Part shown: one piece after another, positions 36,547 through 47,300 of the stretch
Numbering within the stretch: position 1 is the stretch's first letter
Layout: each line of letters starts with the position of its first letter
NCBI GenBank assembly: GCA_900088475.1
Contig: FLMG01004506.1
Span: 1 to 47,458 of the forward strand
DNA: 47,458 nt
DNA from: Hyphochytrium catenoides
Lineage: Eukaryota; Sar; Hyphochytriomycetes; Hyphochytriales; Hyphochytriaceae
Reading direction: 5' to 3'
Position numbers and translations under genes: made by a program
Notes under the pieces: generated by a model
Seen by the model: the letters and a program-made list of their open reading frames with translations, nothing else
Told to the model about the DNA's origin: nothing
Databases searched by the model: none

Positions 36547-37573
36547 ATGGACGACAGAGATAACAGAGATGACAGAGAGGATAGTCGGAGGGACGACAGA
36601 GAGGATCGCGGCAGGGATGATTATAGAGAAGAGAGGGGCCGCAATGGTGATGACAGAGATGACGGACGCAAAGAGCGCCTGAAGCCTCCGCCGGATGTCA
36701 ACGAGATGTTCACCCTGAAAGTCGACAACGTTTCTTATCGCGCTACGTAAGTACAATATCTTGTTTGTAAACCCGCAAAAAAGTGTCATACATTAATATG
36801 ATGCTCCTTACAGAATTGAGGAGATAAGAAAACTATTTGACAGGTAAGATACAGGTACCCCTGGTCTTCGGTTTACCTGGCCTAAGAGCTGTTATGGCAG
36901 GTTTGGCGAGGTGGGAGACGTCTACATTCCCAGAGACAGATTTACTATGGAGTCAAGGGGCTTCGCCTTTGTGCGCTTCCACTCTAAGCGGGACGCTGAG
37001 GACGCAATTGAGGTAAGGACATTCGGTGGGAGGTGTGCGCTCTATCTAATCTTCCCTTTGATAGGCAATGGACAATTACGATTTTGACGGCCGCCGTCTT
37101 CGAGTCCAGTTTGCGAAACAGCGTCGTCCTGAGAACCCAAGAGAGTTCTACTCTCAACGCGATAGGGACCGTCGTGGAGGCGGATATCGTGGCCACCGAG
37201 GCGGCCCGCGAGGACGGTATGCACTGTTACTGGTCTTTGGGTTTAACGTCCTATTATATCCTAATTGGTGTTATCTAGGTCTCCTCCTCCCAGACGTCGT
37301 AGCCGCAGTGCTTCCGGTGGGCGGTGGAATCCGGGAAATAGCAGAAGCCGCAGCCGCAGGTAATTATTCGTGTAGTCCACTCTTGCCCTGCTGCATCTTA
37401 ACAAGCTCTTCTCTTCAGCCCTCCGAGGCGCAGAAGCCGCAGCCGTTCTTTCGATAGGCGGCGCTCAGACAGGCGGAGCAGGTGGGTCGTGGTCCATTTT
37501 TACCCAACGCTTGCTCTCTGAGCTATTGAACCTGACCTTCGTGCAATGCAGATCCCCCTCTCCTCGCCGCTAG
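36547..37573 (+). CDS. SR splicing factor, SRSF2-like, with an RD-rich N-terminus
   Basis: Seven exons: 36547-36746, 36814-36843, 36901-37012, 37065-37216, 37279-37359, 37419-37481 and 37552-37573, giving 219 residues. Residues ~1-50 are almost only Asp, Arg and Glu in RD/DR/RE dipeptides. Residues ~58-132 form one [15 protein letters not shown] (RNP2), [10 protein letters not shown] (RNP1), [25 protein letters not shown] Gly/Arg hinge follows, then an RS tail with many SRS and SPPRRR steps, split over several short exons. The RRM is closest to SRSF2/SC35 in the NVSYRAT and DGRRLRVQ segments. SR proteins bind exonic enhancers and recruit U1 and U2AF, relevant in a genome this rich in introns. 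SRSF2 normally begins almost directly with the RRM, so the acidic-basic leader is unusual. The start is the only ATG before the RD run that keeps the frame. Confidence 0.92.
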
Positions 37574-38553
37574 TACCAGAAGCTAAGGACTGCCCGATGC
37601 TACCCACTGGAAACCAGTCCCCGAGTGGAGCGTGTACTAGTTCCCGACTGGAGCGTATACTGATCCTGCGTCGTGATGTTGTGCCTGAGCCTGCAAAGAG
37701 ATCTTCAAAACACTAAGATTGCTTACCAGAAAAAGTTACATCCTGCCAGATCGTGTCACACATTGTCTCCTGATGGTGCCTGAGTCTACCCTCCCGTCAC
37801 ACTAAGTGCCAGCGCTCATTAGCAGATGCAGAGCCTGAGAATATATCCGGTAGACTAGACAACCTGACATAGGGGAAGCAGCAAGTGCGCAGTACTAATT
37901 TCCAGATAGCAGAAGTGGGCTAGACTGTATAAACTTCAGCTATTCTGCAGTTCACGTAATTTACCCTCGCGGTGGACTGGGCTCGATTCAGGAGAATCTT
38001 TGAGCGATCGCACCGCAAGCATATCTCTTGAGCGGAGATAGCAGCATGCGCAACCAGCTTGGCCCCATAGCACCGAAGGCTTATAGTTCTACCTACTGCG
38101 AGTTTAGATGCGCTCCTAGTTGGAAATGGCGGGATCCGAAGGACCAGATCCTCCTGATAAAGCGACAGAGCAGAAACCCTTGAAGATGAAGTGAACCAGC
38201 TTGGTCAATTTCTTCGCATATCCTGCTGCTACTCTAGATGCGCTCTTAGAAGCTTGGCGGTACCATGATGACCAGCCCATCCTGATTAAGTGGCAAGGCA
38301 GAAACGTGGAGTTGAAATGCCCATATGGGATAAGGAGGAGCACGAGCGGCGTCTGCAGATGGTGCCATGCCCAGAGTCTATTCTTTTTTGCAAACATCAA
38401 GGACAACTGCAATCTTTCCTAAATATGTACTCTGGCCTTCGCAAACGCCTGCGTCACCTTAAGCGGTGTAAGGGAGAGGGAGAGGGTACCTGCTTGATCC
38501 TGCGTCGCTAGGTAATTGAGCTTCCCAATGGAGGGCACAGTTGTATCATATTG
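37574..38553. other. Convergent 3' intergenic region with a diverged duplication
   Basis: Between the ends of the SR protein and PIG-P genes there is no intact gene I can name. Short frames at 38201-38422 and 38290-38511 contain coding-like pieces (VEMPIWDKEEHERRLQM, DALLEAWRYHDDQPILIKWQ), which may be exons of a small or decayed gene. A tandem duplication in this stretch is listed separately. Confidence 0.4.
38105..38305. repeat. Imperfect tandem duplication, ~72-bp units, 130-bp spacing
   Basis: Unit 1 (38105-38177) and unit 2 (38235-38305) both begin TAGATGCGCTC and both end AGAAAC, with roughly 70% identity between by eye and small length differences. In one reading frame per unit they translate to related peptides (WRDPKDQILLIKRQSRN and WRYHDDQPILIKWQGRN). 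That suggests duplicated coding sequence rather than a simple satellite. Confidence 0.6.
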
Positions 38554-39168
38554 TCAATGACCCTGGAGGCTCCTTCTCTGGCTTTGGTAATCTCTACAAA
38601 GTACAGCAGTAACAATCGCAGGATCGATGTCTGAGATTTCTGGGGACGCTTGAGTGACCTGGTCTAGAAGCGTTGTATCACCTGGAAGTTTCCGAGTCCA
38701 CGTGTCTGAAGCGCGTAGCTCATTAGTGGCAGCTCTACGTCACCCACAGCAAGGAAAACCCACCGCAAATAGTTCTCGTGGAGGTCAACGGTGCAGTGTT
38801 CATGAGGTTCAAGGCGGCAGTGGTGATGAAGGCGAAGACCATGAGGCTGAGGCCGTACGAAGGCAAAGCTAGCGCCCAGTACTTGGACGGGTAGTATGTG
38901 ATGCCATACGACTGGATAAATTCGTCTGGAATGTAAGCCCAAGCCAAGAATAGGGCTGGGTTGCAATATAAGTTGTTACCCAATCTTAGGTGTTAATATT
39001 ACTCTGACACATACCGAGGCCAATTGAGCTCATTATCCACAGGAAAAAGCCGAAGACCTCCATTTGAATTGCCCCCGCCTTCTCCTCCTCAGTAATAGCT
39101 AAGAATGCAGGCGAGTCCTCAGTCTCCTCCTGCTGCTGGCTGGACTTTGCCACCGGTGCAGACACCAT
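38554..39168 (-). CDS. PIGP: PIG-P subunit of the GPI-GlcNAc transferase
   Basis: Three exons (39168-39015, 38955-38764 and 38681-38554) encode 157 residues (human PIGP has 134-158 by isoform). A polar N-terminus precedes two hydrophobic hairpin helices: VFGFFLWIMSSIGLALFLAW and LMVFAFITTAALNLM. The loop has the PIG-P signature WAYIPDEFIQSYGITYYPSKYW followed by ALALPSYGL, and the second helix leads into NLMNTAPL-x-S, matching the family MMSTSPLDS. The C-terminus SPEISDIDPAIVTAVL parallels the family's ISEVN segment. PIG-P belongs to the ER complex (with PIG-A, -C, -H, -Q, -Y) that adds GlcNAc to phosphatidylinositol, the first step of GPI anchor synthesis. Confidence 0.93.
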
Positions 39169-39835
39169 TTTTTCCTTGAAATCTGTCAAGCTGAAGGAGC
39201 AAGCCTATCTAGTTCACATGGAGCGCGGAGATTCGGCAAGTCTCAACTGATTACTGCTCTACCATGACTGACAAGAACTTCTAAACTCGACGGCGCCATA
39301 ATAATACCCTCACAGTGTACTTATTGAACGGGCCGCCGGTCTGGTGTCTGCTCTGCTTGTTGAGCTTATTGCCAAACACTTGTGATCGATCTCCGTTGAC
39401 AACTTCCACAGTAAAATGACAGAGTTTTATCGTGCACTTGTACGAGCTACAGACGATCTCATGGAGATTCTTGACATGTGAGTGGGGATGATTTGTTTGT
39501 AGTAGTACGCCACAGTAGTACAGCGATAGGTTAGGAGTGTGATAGCCGGTACCCGCTCCTCATCACTTTGCATTGACTGCATTGTCTATATTACTATTAC
39601 TCCCTTAGCTCCCTTCAGCCCTGACTGTAGTGAGGGGCTACTATTATCTATCGTCAGCGTCAGTGAATGGGAGACAATGAGTTTCTGCAGCTCCACAGAG
39701 TGTTTGGGGATATTATAGAGCTTAGCGAACTAACAGAGATTTCTTGAGCTCAGTCATCACCTCCGCGCGCCATACATATATCGCCAAAGACGTACACGTA
39801 GCACTGGCCTTTGAGATAACTTTCATATTACAAAG
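39169..39835. other. Divergent intergenic region, PIGP and UQCRB
   Basis: Promoter space for two divergent genes. On the plus strand, 39416-39477 could be a first exon: it encodes a helix-like MTEFYRALVRATDDLMEILD and ends at a GTGAGT donor. A downstream frame ending at 39747 (GDNEFLQLHRVFGDIIELSE) looks coding too, but I could not join the two in phase. A small unrecognised gene is possible; I give it low weight. Confidence 0.3.
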
Positions 39836-40394
39836 ATGCAGCTGCCATTTCTCAATTCCCTTCTCAAGTCTGCTTCCAAGTATTATAAAAGATCTCAGGC
39901 ACGCGAGCTCGCCAAATTTGGTACGTACATGTGGGGACGCTGCTGACAGTCCGGCTAATTTTCAAAGTTCGTTACCTGTTGTCCAAGAACGAAGGCATGC
40001 ATGATTGCAGTGCTAGGTTCATCTCCTACTTGACAAAGACTTCCTTTATATCCGTCGCTCGTAATCGGCCCTTTGCTACTAGCTCTCTTGGAACTTGTCG
40101 AATGAACAACGCGTCAGAGTGAATAAGCTCTGTTTTTTGATGGCTACTGTAGGACTCAAGTATGAGGACATCTTAGTGGATACGCCACTCGTGCAGAGAG
40201 CAGCTCAATGGCTCCCAAAAGAAGAGATGATGAACAGAAACAGAAGATTGGTGCGAGCCATCGATCTTGGTCTCAAGAGAGTAGACCTTCCAGAAAACCT
40301 TCAGGCTATGCAGAGGCCATATGATTTCTACCTCCAGAAGAATCTCAAGGAGGCCGAAGCACTACACCTGGAGCGCAAGGAGCTGATGTCTTAA
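39836..40394 (+). CDS. UQCRB: Ubiquinol-cytochrome c reductase subunit 7 (complex III 14 kDa, QCR7)
   Basis: Two exons (39836-39920 and 40153-40394) encode 108 residues (human UQCRB has 111). After an N-terminal helix (SLLKSASKYYKRSQARELAKFG) come the landmarks LKYEDILVDTPLVQRAAQWLP (family: L-x-x-DDxxxE-x-x-V-x-x-A-x-R-R-LP), RRLVRAIDLGLKRVDLP and YDFYLQKNLKEAEALHLERKEL. The subunit lies on the matrix side of the cytochrome bc1 complex and helps in early assembly of cytochrome b. The intron joins AAA TTT G to GA CTC AAG, restoring FGLKYED. Nothing abnormal was seen. Confidence 0.93.
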
Positions 40395-40678
40395 GCTGTT
40401 TATAGGAAGCGGAAGGCTGTGACCAGGTACAAGTTTAGGGCTACTCATAAAGCCAACACCTTAGTGGAGCGGAACTGAGTCGCTCCTTCGAATAGTATGA
40501 GGCAAAAGGGGATAATGAGCCAAAGGGCAGTTGCCGCCTGGAAAACAAGGGAAAGTGATGGCTAAAAGTAAAGATGAAATCGCAGTCCTCCTATGTTAAG
40601 CAGATTGCTGAGCTTCGTTGTAAAGTCCCAGAAACCAGATTTCTGCCTACGCCTACGATGTCCTCACATTCTTAAGCG

Positions 40679-43624
40679 TCATCTTGATAAGCCAAACTGC
40701 TCAAGAATCTGCTCCGTGTGCTCACCGAGCCTCGGACCGGGATCCTGTTGAGGGCTCGCTCCTGACATGTGAATGGGTGTTCTTATGACAGCGATATTCT
40801 CGCCCTCACACTGCGCAGTTCGTTAGAACAATATCGGTGGAAAGTAAAAGAGCAAAGAGCAAGCAAAATGCTTGTGAGATGACTTGTCTCCGGCCAATGA
40901 CACTGCAAGTCCTTACCTCGATCTCTACTTTCATGCTTCTATGCATTAGCTGCTGGTCGTGCGATGCTTCCTGGGGAGAGTTGATCTAGTAAAGGAGTTT
41001 AGTTTCTCGCATCAATCTAATGTCTCAGCCTTTGGTGGAGCTTCCCAGAACAGTCTTCTGTCGCTTCATCGCGTTGTAATTCTACTACGATGTCTTCATA
41101 GTCGTCTCCCCTCAGTGGATGCTCTCGCCTACCTTTTCTACCGGTACATCTAGACCATGGCAGGTATCCAGAATTTCTTGTGTCGAGAACTTAATAAGGT
41201 GGGATTGCAGCCTGTCCCGGATCATCTCTCCCTTCCTGCCTTGTGCAATCCCATCATCTGGCTTGAGGTCTGTGAGCTTCATGGCCTAGAGAACATCAGT
41301 GCAGGGAGTGGAGCATTGTGAGTCATGCTAATACTTGTATCGTGATGTTACTAATAACCCCGTATGATCCGAGATGAAAGGATCAGGCTGACTCCTATCC
41401 CTTCTCGATCTGTTCAGATAGGCTAAAAGAGAAAGAGGAATCTATTGTGGAACGGAATGGCGTGCAAGTCCGACGGTGTGATTGCAAACCGCGGAACAGC
41501 AAATAGACACCAGGTGAAAACAATTCAACACTGACTGGTTAGAGCAAAAACGAGAGAGCAAGCGGAGACAAGCCTTACCTTGCAGAATTGGATCCAGAAC
41601 TTCGGCTCCAGAGTACCTAAAGCGATGTGACCATCGCTTGTCTTATACACGCTATATCCAGGAATTCCTCCAGCCAGCATGTCCTTTCCGCCACCGACCT
41701 CTTCTCCAGTGTAGGTACACCGCGATGCCGGAAGAACTGATAGGGAAAAGGGCCACGCCACACATTAGTGGAGACCATTACGTTCTATAACATCTCACGA
41801 ACAAAAAACAGAAGAAGATAAAAAGAACACAAGATCGCTGTAGGCTCTAGGAGAAACTGTTCATATTATGGTGGATGACTCTCAAGAGTGAGGAGCCGTA
41901 GGCAAACCAACCAAAAGAACAGCCACTGAGGGTAATACAGATATGGAAAATCTATCACTATCGACGATAACCCAATTCGCAAAGACTCGGAGACTCTCCT
42001 CACCTGTTGTCGCATAAGCTCCATCAGTGAGGGAGACGTCAATGAGACAGCCTCGCCGGTATCCACTATCCGACTTAGCCTGTCGAGCGTTGCGCAGCAA
42101 AGCAGCCAATATCTGGGTGACAGCAGGCCAAGAGCCACCACAGAGGTCTGCCACTTGTATGGGAAGCACCGCAGGATCCTTCATCAGCCCCAAGACTCCA
42201 GCTTTTGCACAATAGTCCAAATCATGCCCTAGGTAGCAGGTAGGAGTCGGATCTTAGACCTTTGTCAATCAGTGGCTCCTGCCAAAGTCGTTTCAATGTC
42301 TTCCGTCAAGCACTCAACCACTATCCCCTCGAAGTTGTCCTGACCTTCGCCTAGGCACACTGAGACTTACCTGGATGTTGGGCTGAGGGCCCGCCTTGTC
42401 CATAGCCCGAAATTCTGCAGATTATCAAATGCGGAAACTTATGCTCCAGCTCGGGTGAAGACTGCACTCCAAGAATGTCTTCGAGAACTCCAGGACGAAA
42501 GCTCTCGACGAGCACATCTGCGTACAGACGAATCAGATCAACATCAGCTTTATACATAATTTCCTCTCCTTGCCCCGCCTAGCAACTACCTCACAGGCCT
42601 CCTTCCGTATATTAGTCATATTTTCTAATGTTTCTTAGTTCTCGGCTGGCTTCTGGATGCCCCTCTGCCTGCCCCGCTCTCTGTTTGACGTCTGATATTC
42701 CAGTTCCCAAAGTTCTAAACTCTACCTGACTTCTTTATAATCTGTTCAAGCAAGGCAACGTCGGATTGTTCCCTGAAGTCCAATGCAATGGATCTAAACG
42801 GATTAGCGACGAGGCGTCAGCATTTCCCAGAGAAGAATTGTAGAAGGAAAGCAACATCTATGAAAGGACATGAGAAGTATCCACCAAGGTCGCTAAGGCA
42901 AAGAGAAAGAACGCCAAGAACGAGATCTGGCGACAACTCGAGTTAGAAAGCCTTTCCTCCTTCTACTTTAAGATCACTTTGCTCTCTCTGTCTCTCTCTT
43001 TCTATCTCTCTCTCTCTCTCTCTCTCAATAAGCATGAAAGTTCTTCTTTCTCTTGCCTTCGGTTTACCTTTTTCCTCGATTGAGAGCATGAAACATGACC
43101 GAGTTCTTGTCTTTGGCCAACGGTGGATAGTATCGAGTACCATCTCCGCCCTGACTCTCCACCTTTATAACGTCCGCACCTAGGTCTGCCAGCTATTTAT
43201 GGCAAGGGGTAGGACGATTCCAAAGAAAGGCAAGACGGAGTATTAGCTGATGCAGCAAGAACGCTGACTAGAAACGAAGGGAGAGATAGCAAGCAAGGAA
43301 GAAGTACCAGCGAGAAAGAAGTGGCAAGGAACTGGAAGTGTAAAAGGAGCCAGCCTGTCTAAGGGGAAGAGCCTATGTAGGGGTTACAATTTGAGTAGCG
43401 TATGGGCCTGGCAGCAAGCGGGAAAGGTCAAGAACTTTCACGCCTTCAAGGGGCGGACGCATCCCGGGGCAGACCGTGGAGAAGCTTGTGGACAACAAGG
43501 AGGCAGGCTGGTTAACCGCGACAGCTGGATGCTGTCCTCTTCCTATTGAGCTTCCGCAAGCCACCCCTCTCACCAGTAGCCTCCCTCTAGAAAGAGAAGC
43601 ATAGGTCTGAAGTCTGATGAGCAT
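40679..43624 (-). CDS. AMACR: Alpha-methylacyl-CoA racemase (CoA-transferase family III)
   Basis: Nine exons read leftward: 43624-43388, 43192-43068, 42793-42726, 42517-42371, 42228-42004, 41736-41579, 41285-41133, 40970-40917 and 40810-40679, giving 432 residues (human 382). The extra ~55 N-terminal residues are basic and Ser-rich, suggesting a mitochondrial presequence. The body follows the family closely: [77 protein letters not shown] with the catalytic His, QVADLCGGS with the catalytic Asp, CLIDVSLTDGAY, and GGIPGYSVYKTSDGHIALG. It ends in GEHTEQILEQFGLS. The enzyme inverts the 2-methyl stereocentre of branched acyl-CoAs so they can enter beta-oxidation. Other family III members (for example succinate-type CoA transferases) are less likely, because the KDMLAGG/PGYSVYKTSDG segment is AMACR-like. 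Confidence 0.92.
42981..43026. repeat. CT microsatellite in an AMACR intron
   Basis: A nearly pure CT run, with a few TCTG and TCTTTC interruptions, lies in the second intron of the AMACR gene. On the transcribed strand it is GA. It is similar in composition to the tracts at 11.1 and 25.3 kb. Confidence 0.85.
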
Positions 43625-44366
43625 AATGGCGGGGGCTTGTCACAATGGAAGCTAAGCATTCAGCGTTAGAGACTCTCCGGGAGACCACAGCTTTGGGGAG
43701 AGAGAAAGGGATTAGTGAAGAGGAGACAGGCAGAACAGCGTAGACAATCCCGCTACCACTAGCAGCGTAGCGACGAAGGCTTACAAGATAGAAGCCTCGC
43801 TTAGATGACAGGCTAACTGAGGCGCAGCGGATCGAGACAACCTCCAATAATACATATCCAAGCCAAGGAAGATATAAAGAGCTGCCTGGCGCGGAAGAAG
43901 GGCATCCGAAGCTCTTGTGCTCTTGAGCTTCAACATCCCGATCCTAGCCGTTCGAGGCCCCAATAATCTAGCTCAGCTGCCATTGTCTAGCGGTTAGAGG
44001 CTTCACTCCTTCATGCTTCAAGGTTTTTTCTCATCAACAAGAATGATTGCGGCGGAGATACTGAGAGTCCGCAGCGGCATCACCATGAGAAAGAGCTATT
44101 ATGGAGCAGAGAGCGCAGCATCGCTGTCTCCAGTCTTCTTCTCTTTCATTCCCTCCTAGTTTTCCCTTCTGCTGAGCCACAGGTTGAAGCGTCAGACGAG
44201 CATCTAGATGCTACATCTGACTCTGACTGCTGCTGCTACTACTCCTAGCTTCACGGCGCATCAGCTACGGACTACGAAGGCCCAAAGGTAGCGATAGGGT
44301 TGACTACTCTTAGTCTTGGTTAACGTGGCCAACGCGTTTCTCAATAATCGAGAGGCAACTGCAAAT
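43625..44366. other. Divergent intergenic region, AMACR and chorismate mutase fusion
   Basis: This is 5' space for two divergent genes. I see no exon with family support. An open frame continues upstream of the chorismate mutase ATG to 44316 without an ATG codon. Confidence 0.45.
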
Positions 44367-47300
44367 ATGAGCGGCGAGGATGGCAATAAGCTTGCCACAG
44401 ATTCCACTCCCTTACTCTTAGATAGCTTCAGGGAGGTTCTGATTCGACAAGAAGAGACAATTGTCTTCGCTCTGATTGAGCGAGCACAGTTCCCCCTCAA
44501 CTCTTCCGTGTATGACAAAGGACAAACGTGAGTGCGACGGTGACAAGCGCTATATCCTTTGAGCGCTACACTTTCTGTCCCAGCATCTCGCTGTCGTTAT
44601 GCCTCCGCCTCTGCCTCATCTTTCCTCCTCTCGATCCCTAGGTACTGTCTTACCTCATCGTACTTCTAGTCGAATACACTTTGGTCTTCTTCTCGCTCTT
44701 TGTGCCCGGGCCTCTTACGCTGTCTTTTCTACGTGCCAGAGGAGTGATAGGTGGAATCAATATACGAGGACCCAAGTTTGATGGAAGCTTCTTGGTAAGT
44801 GATTGCTAACAATCTTGGGCCAGAGGCGCCAGCCAGGCCCAAGGGAGATGACCCAACGAAGCAAGAGTCAAGGAACTAAAAAGGTCTCCCCTGATGTGTG
44901 ATTTTAGGACTTCCTCTTTAGCGAGACAGAGCGCTTGCACTCCTTAGTGAGGCGCTATACGTCTCCAGATGAGCACGCCTTTTATCCGGACTCGTAAGTA
45001 ATAGACGACCCAGACGAAGATAGTCGCAATCTAGCTAGTTTTCTGGGTGATGGGGCGATCATTGAGCAGAAGCATAAAAACTGAAGGGAAGGCTGGTTGG
45101 GAGCTCATCCAAGTAGTAGATAGATGCAAGGTGTCATTCGTTTGGTCGTATATTTTTGGCGATCGCGTTGTCTGCTTTCAAATTGCTTGCTTGTCTTAAT
45201 GACGCGGTCGACTTGGTTCTCGCCATGTGCTGCTCTCGTCCGGAGCTACCGTGTAGCTCTTCCAGTGCTTGGATCTATCCATGCTGATCTCGTTCCTTGC
45301 GGTTCTAACCTCCCGCATTGACATGTCCATCTAGCCTTTGTGAGCCGATGCTCTCGAATGTCAACTATCCTGCCATTCTGAAGCCTAACGCCATCAACAT
45401 AAATGACCGGATAAAGACCATCTACCTCAACAAGATTTTGCCATCGGTCTGCCAGCCAGGAGAAGACTCTAACGAGGTGAGTTGTTTGTCTAACACTACC
45501 TGCTAGAGAGCTCCATTTTATAGAACAAAGGAGCGTTTATAAATAGAAAGTGAGTCTGGGGCACGCCACCATTCTTGGCTTAATGTGAGACCTTAGAGTC
45601 GGCTAGGACGTCCTGCCACACCTTTCGCTTACTCTTCCATAGTATGGTTCCACTGCTTGTGCGGATATAGCTGTGCTACAGGCTCTGTCCAAGCGAGTCC
45701 ATTACGGAAAGTTCATCGCGGAGGCAAAGTTCCAGGTTAGTTACTAGCTTGAGGTTCTGAGCTTGGAAAGTGGAGTCCGCAGTACCAAGGGAGAGATGGG
45801 CTATAACCTCCCTGTTATTGACACCCGAACTTGGCAGGAAGAGCCCGCAAAGTACACTGAACTGATTATGAAGAACGATGCTGAGGGTATAATGCAGGAG
45901 CTGACCAAGCCAGTAGTCGAGGATGTAAGTCCATCAGCATAGCCCTCTAGGGCCTCAAGGATCTCAATAACAACTAACTTCTTGCTTTATTTCTTCAGAG
46001 GGTCTGCCGCAGAGTCAAACTAAAAGCCTCAAGCTATGGTACAGAAGCTAGCTTTGTTTGCGCGGTCACTCTCTGCTTATGTGACTTCTCTCGCTGCCCT
46101 TTTCGACTCGCATATCAGGTCAAGACATCGATGTCGACAAGCGGCCACTTGAGAATCCCCGCTACAAAGTAGATCCCGACCTAATCTCTAATCTCTACCG
46201 GGTGCGTGGGCGCGCTTTTTAGAAATATTATATCCCTCCTTGCATCAAGCCCTTTTCAGAGTCCTTTTGATCTTTGGAGCTAACAGAGTCTATTTAGGAC
46301 TTTATCATGCCTCTAACAAAGGAGGTCCAGGTGGAGTACCTCCTGCAGAGACTTGATCATGACTCCGTAGCGTACTTGGGTCCAGAGGATAGCTCTTGCT
46401 TTCAGGCGGTAAGGCCTTCACTTCCAACGACGCTATCCCACTCTGCCAAGCGTCTGCATCCCTGGCGATTGGAAATTCAGGGTCCGCTGCATGCCGTTAC
46501 CTCCCGATCTATCTTACTCTATCTTGAGAGTCTGTGTTTGCCACCATTTCTTAGGCTCCTTTATTCTATCCGTTATTACCTCCACGCTAAGCACCATTTC
46601 GACTGGCAGGCTCTGGACCACTTCGGAAACCCTGCGAGCCGTAATTTTGTGGCACTGAAGTCTGTTTCGGAGGTCTTTAACGCCGTGATGTCGAACCACT
46701 GTGCATACGGAGTAGTGCCTCTAGAGGTTTCGAGAACAGGCATGGTCAAGGTTACCCAAGAGTTGCTGATATCAAGGTGAGGGGAACGTGGCTGCTCTTA
46801 TAAACCTGGGCGCTGGAGACACAAGGGAGAAAGCAAGCAAAGGGAGCCCTAAGACCCCTTCAATCTCAAAACCAAGCATTATGGGAAAAGCTTTGCCCCG
46901 GGGATCAAAAAGGAGCGTGAAGTAAGGAGATGGAGGAGTCGGAGATGGAGGAACATCCCGGGCTACAAAAGCACAATAGCGTTGACGGCTTGATAAAGGG
47001 TATGGTCAGCTTTTGGTGTTGGGTCTCGATCATCCATTGGGCGAAGTTACAGCGACGGCCAAGACTGCCCTTGGACAGTTTGCCCATTAACGTCGCCCTG
47101 TAGTTCTCTGTACATGTCAGCGGAGCGTTACATCAAGGAGAAGCATGGGTTGGCGGCGATGGCGCCGCTTCCAGGGCATTTGGAAGGGGTGGAGCAAGTT
47201 TTTGTCCCAAGAAGCCTCTTTCCTGAGTGCCGGCTTTGGGTTAGCCAAAATTTGCCACGCGCCGAGGTGACACTAGACCTGGATTCTCGTCTTGTCTCTT

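Noticed and set aside
42943-43143. Minus-strand frame ending in repeated Arg-Glu residues
   Set aside because: The repeat is the translated GA satellite in the AMACR intron; the true exon uses a different frame and stops at the donor at 43068.
46410-46609. Continuous open frame through the intron between exons 9 and 10 of the mutase-dehydratase gene
   Set aside because: The stretch is a multiple of three and stop-free, but it has a GTAAGG donor and a CAG acceptor, and removing it restores the dehydratase pattern (CFQA followed by ALDHFG).
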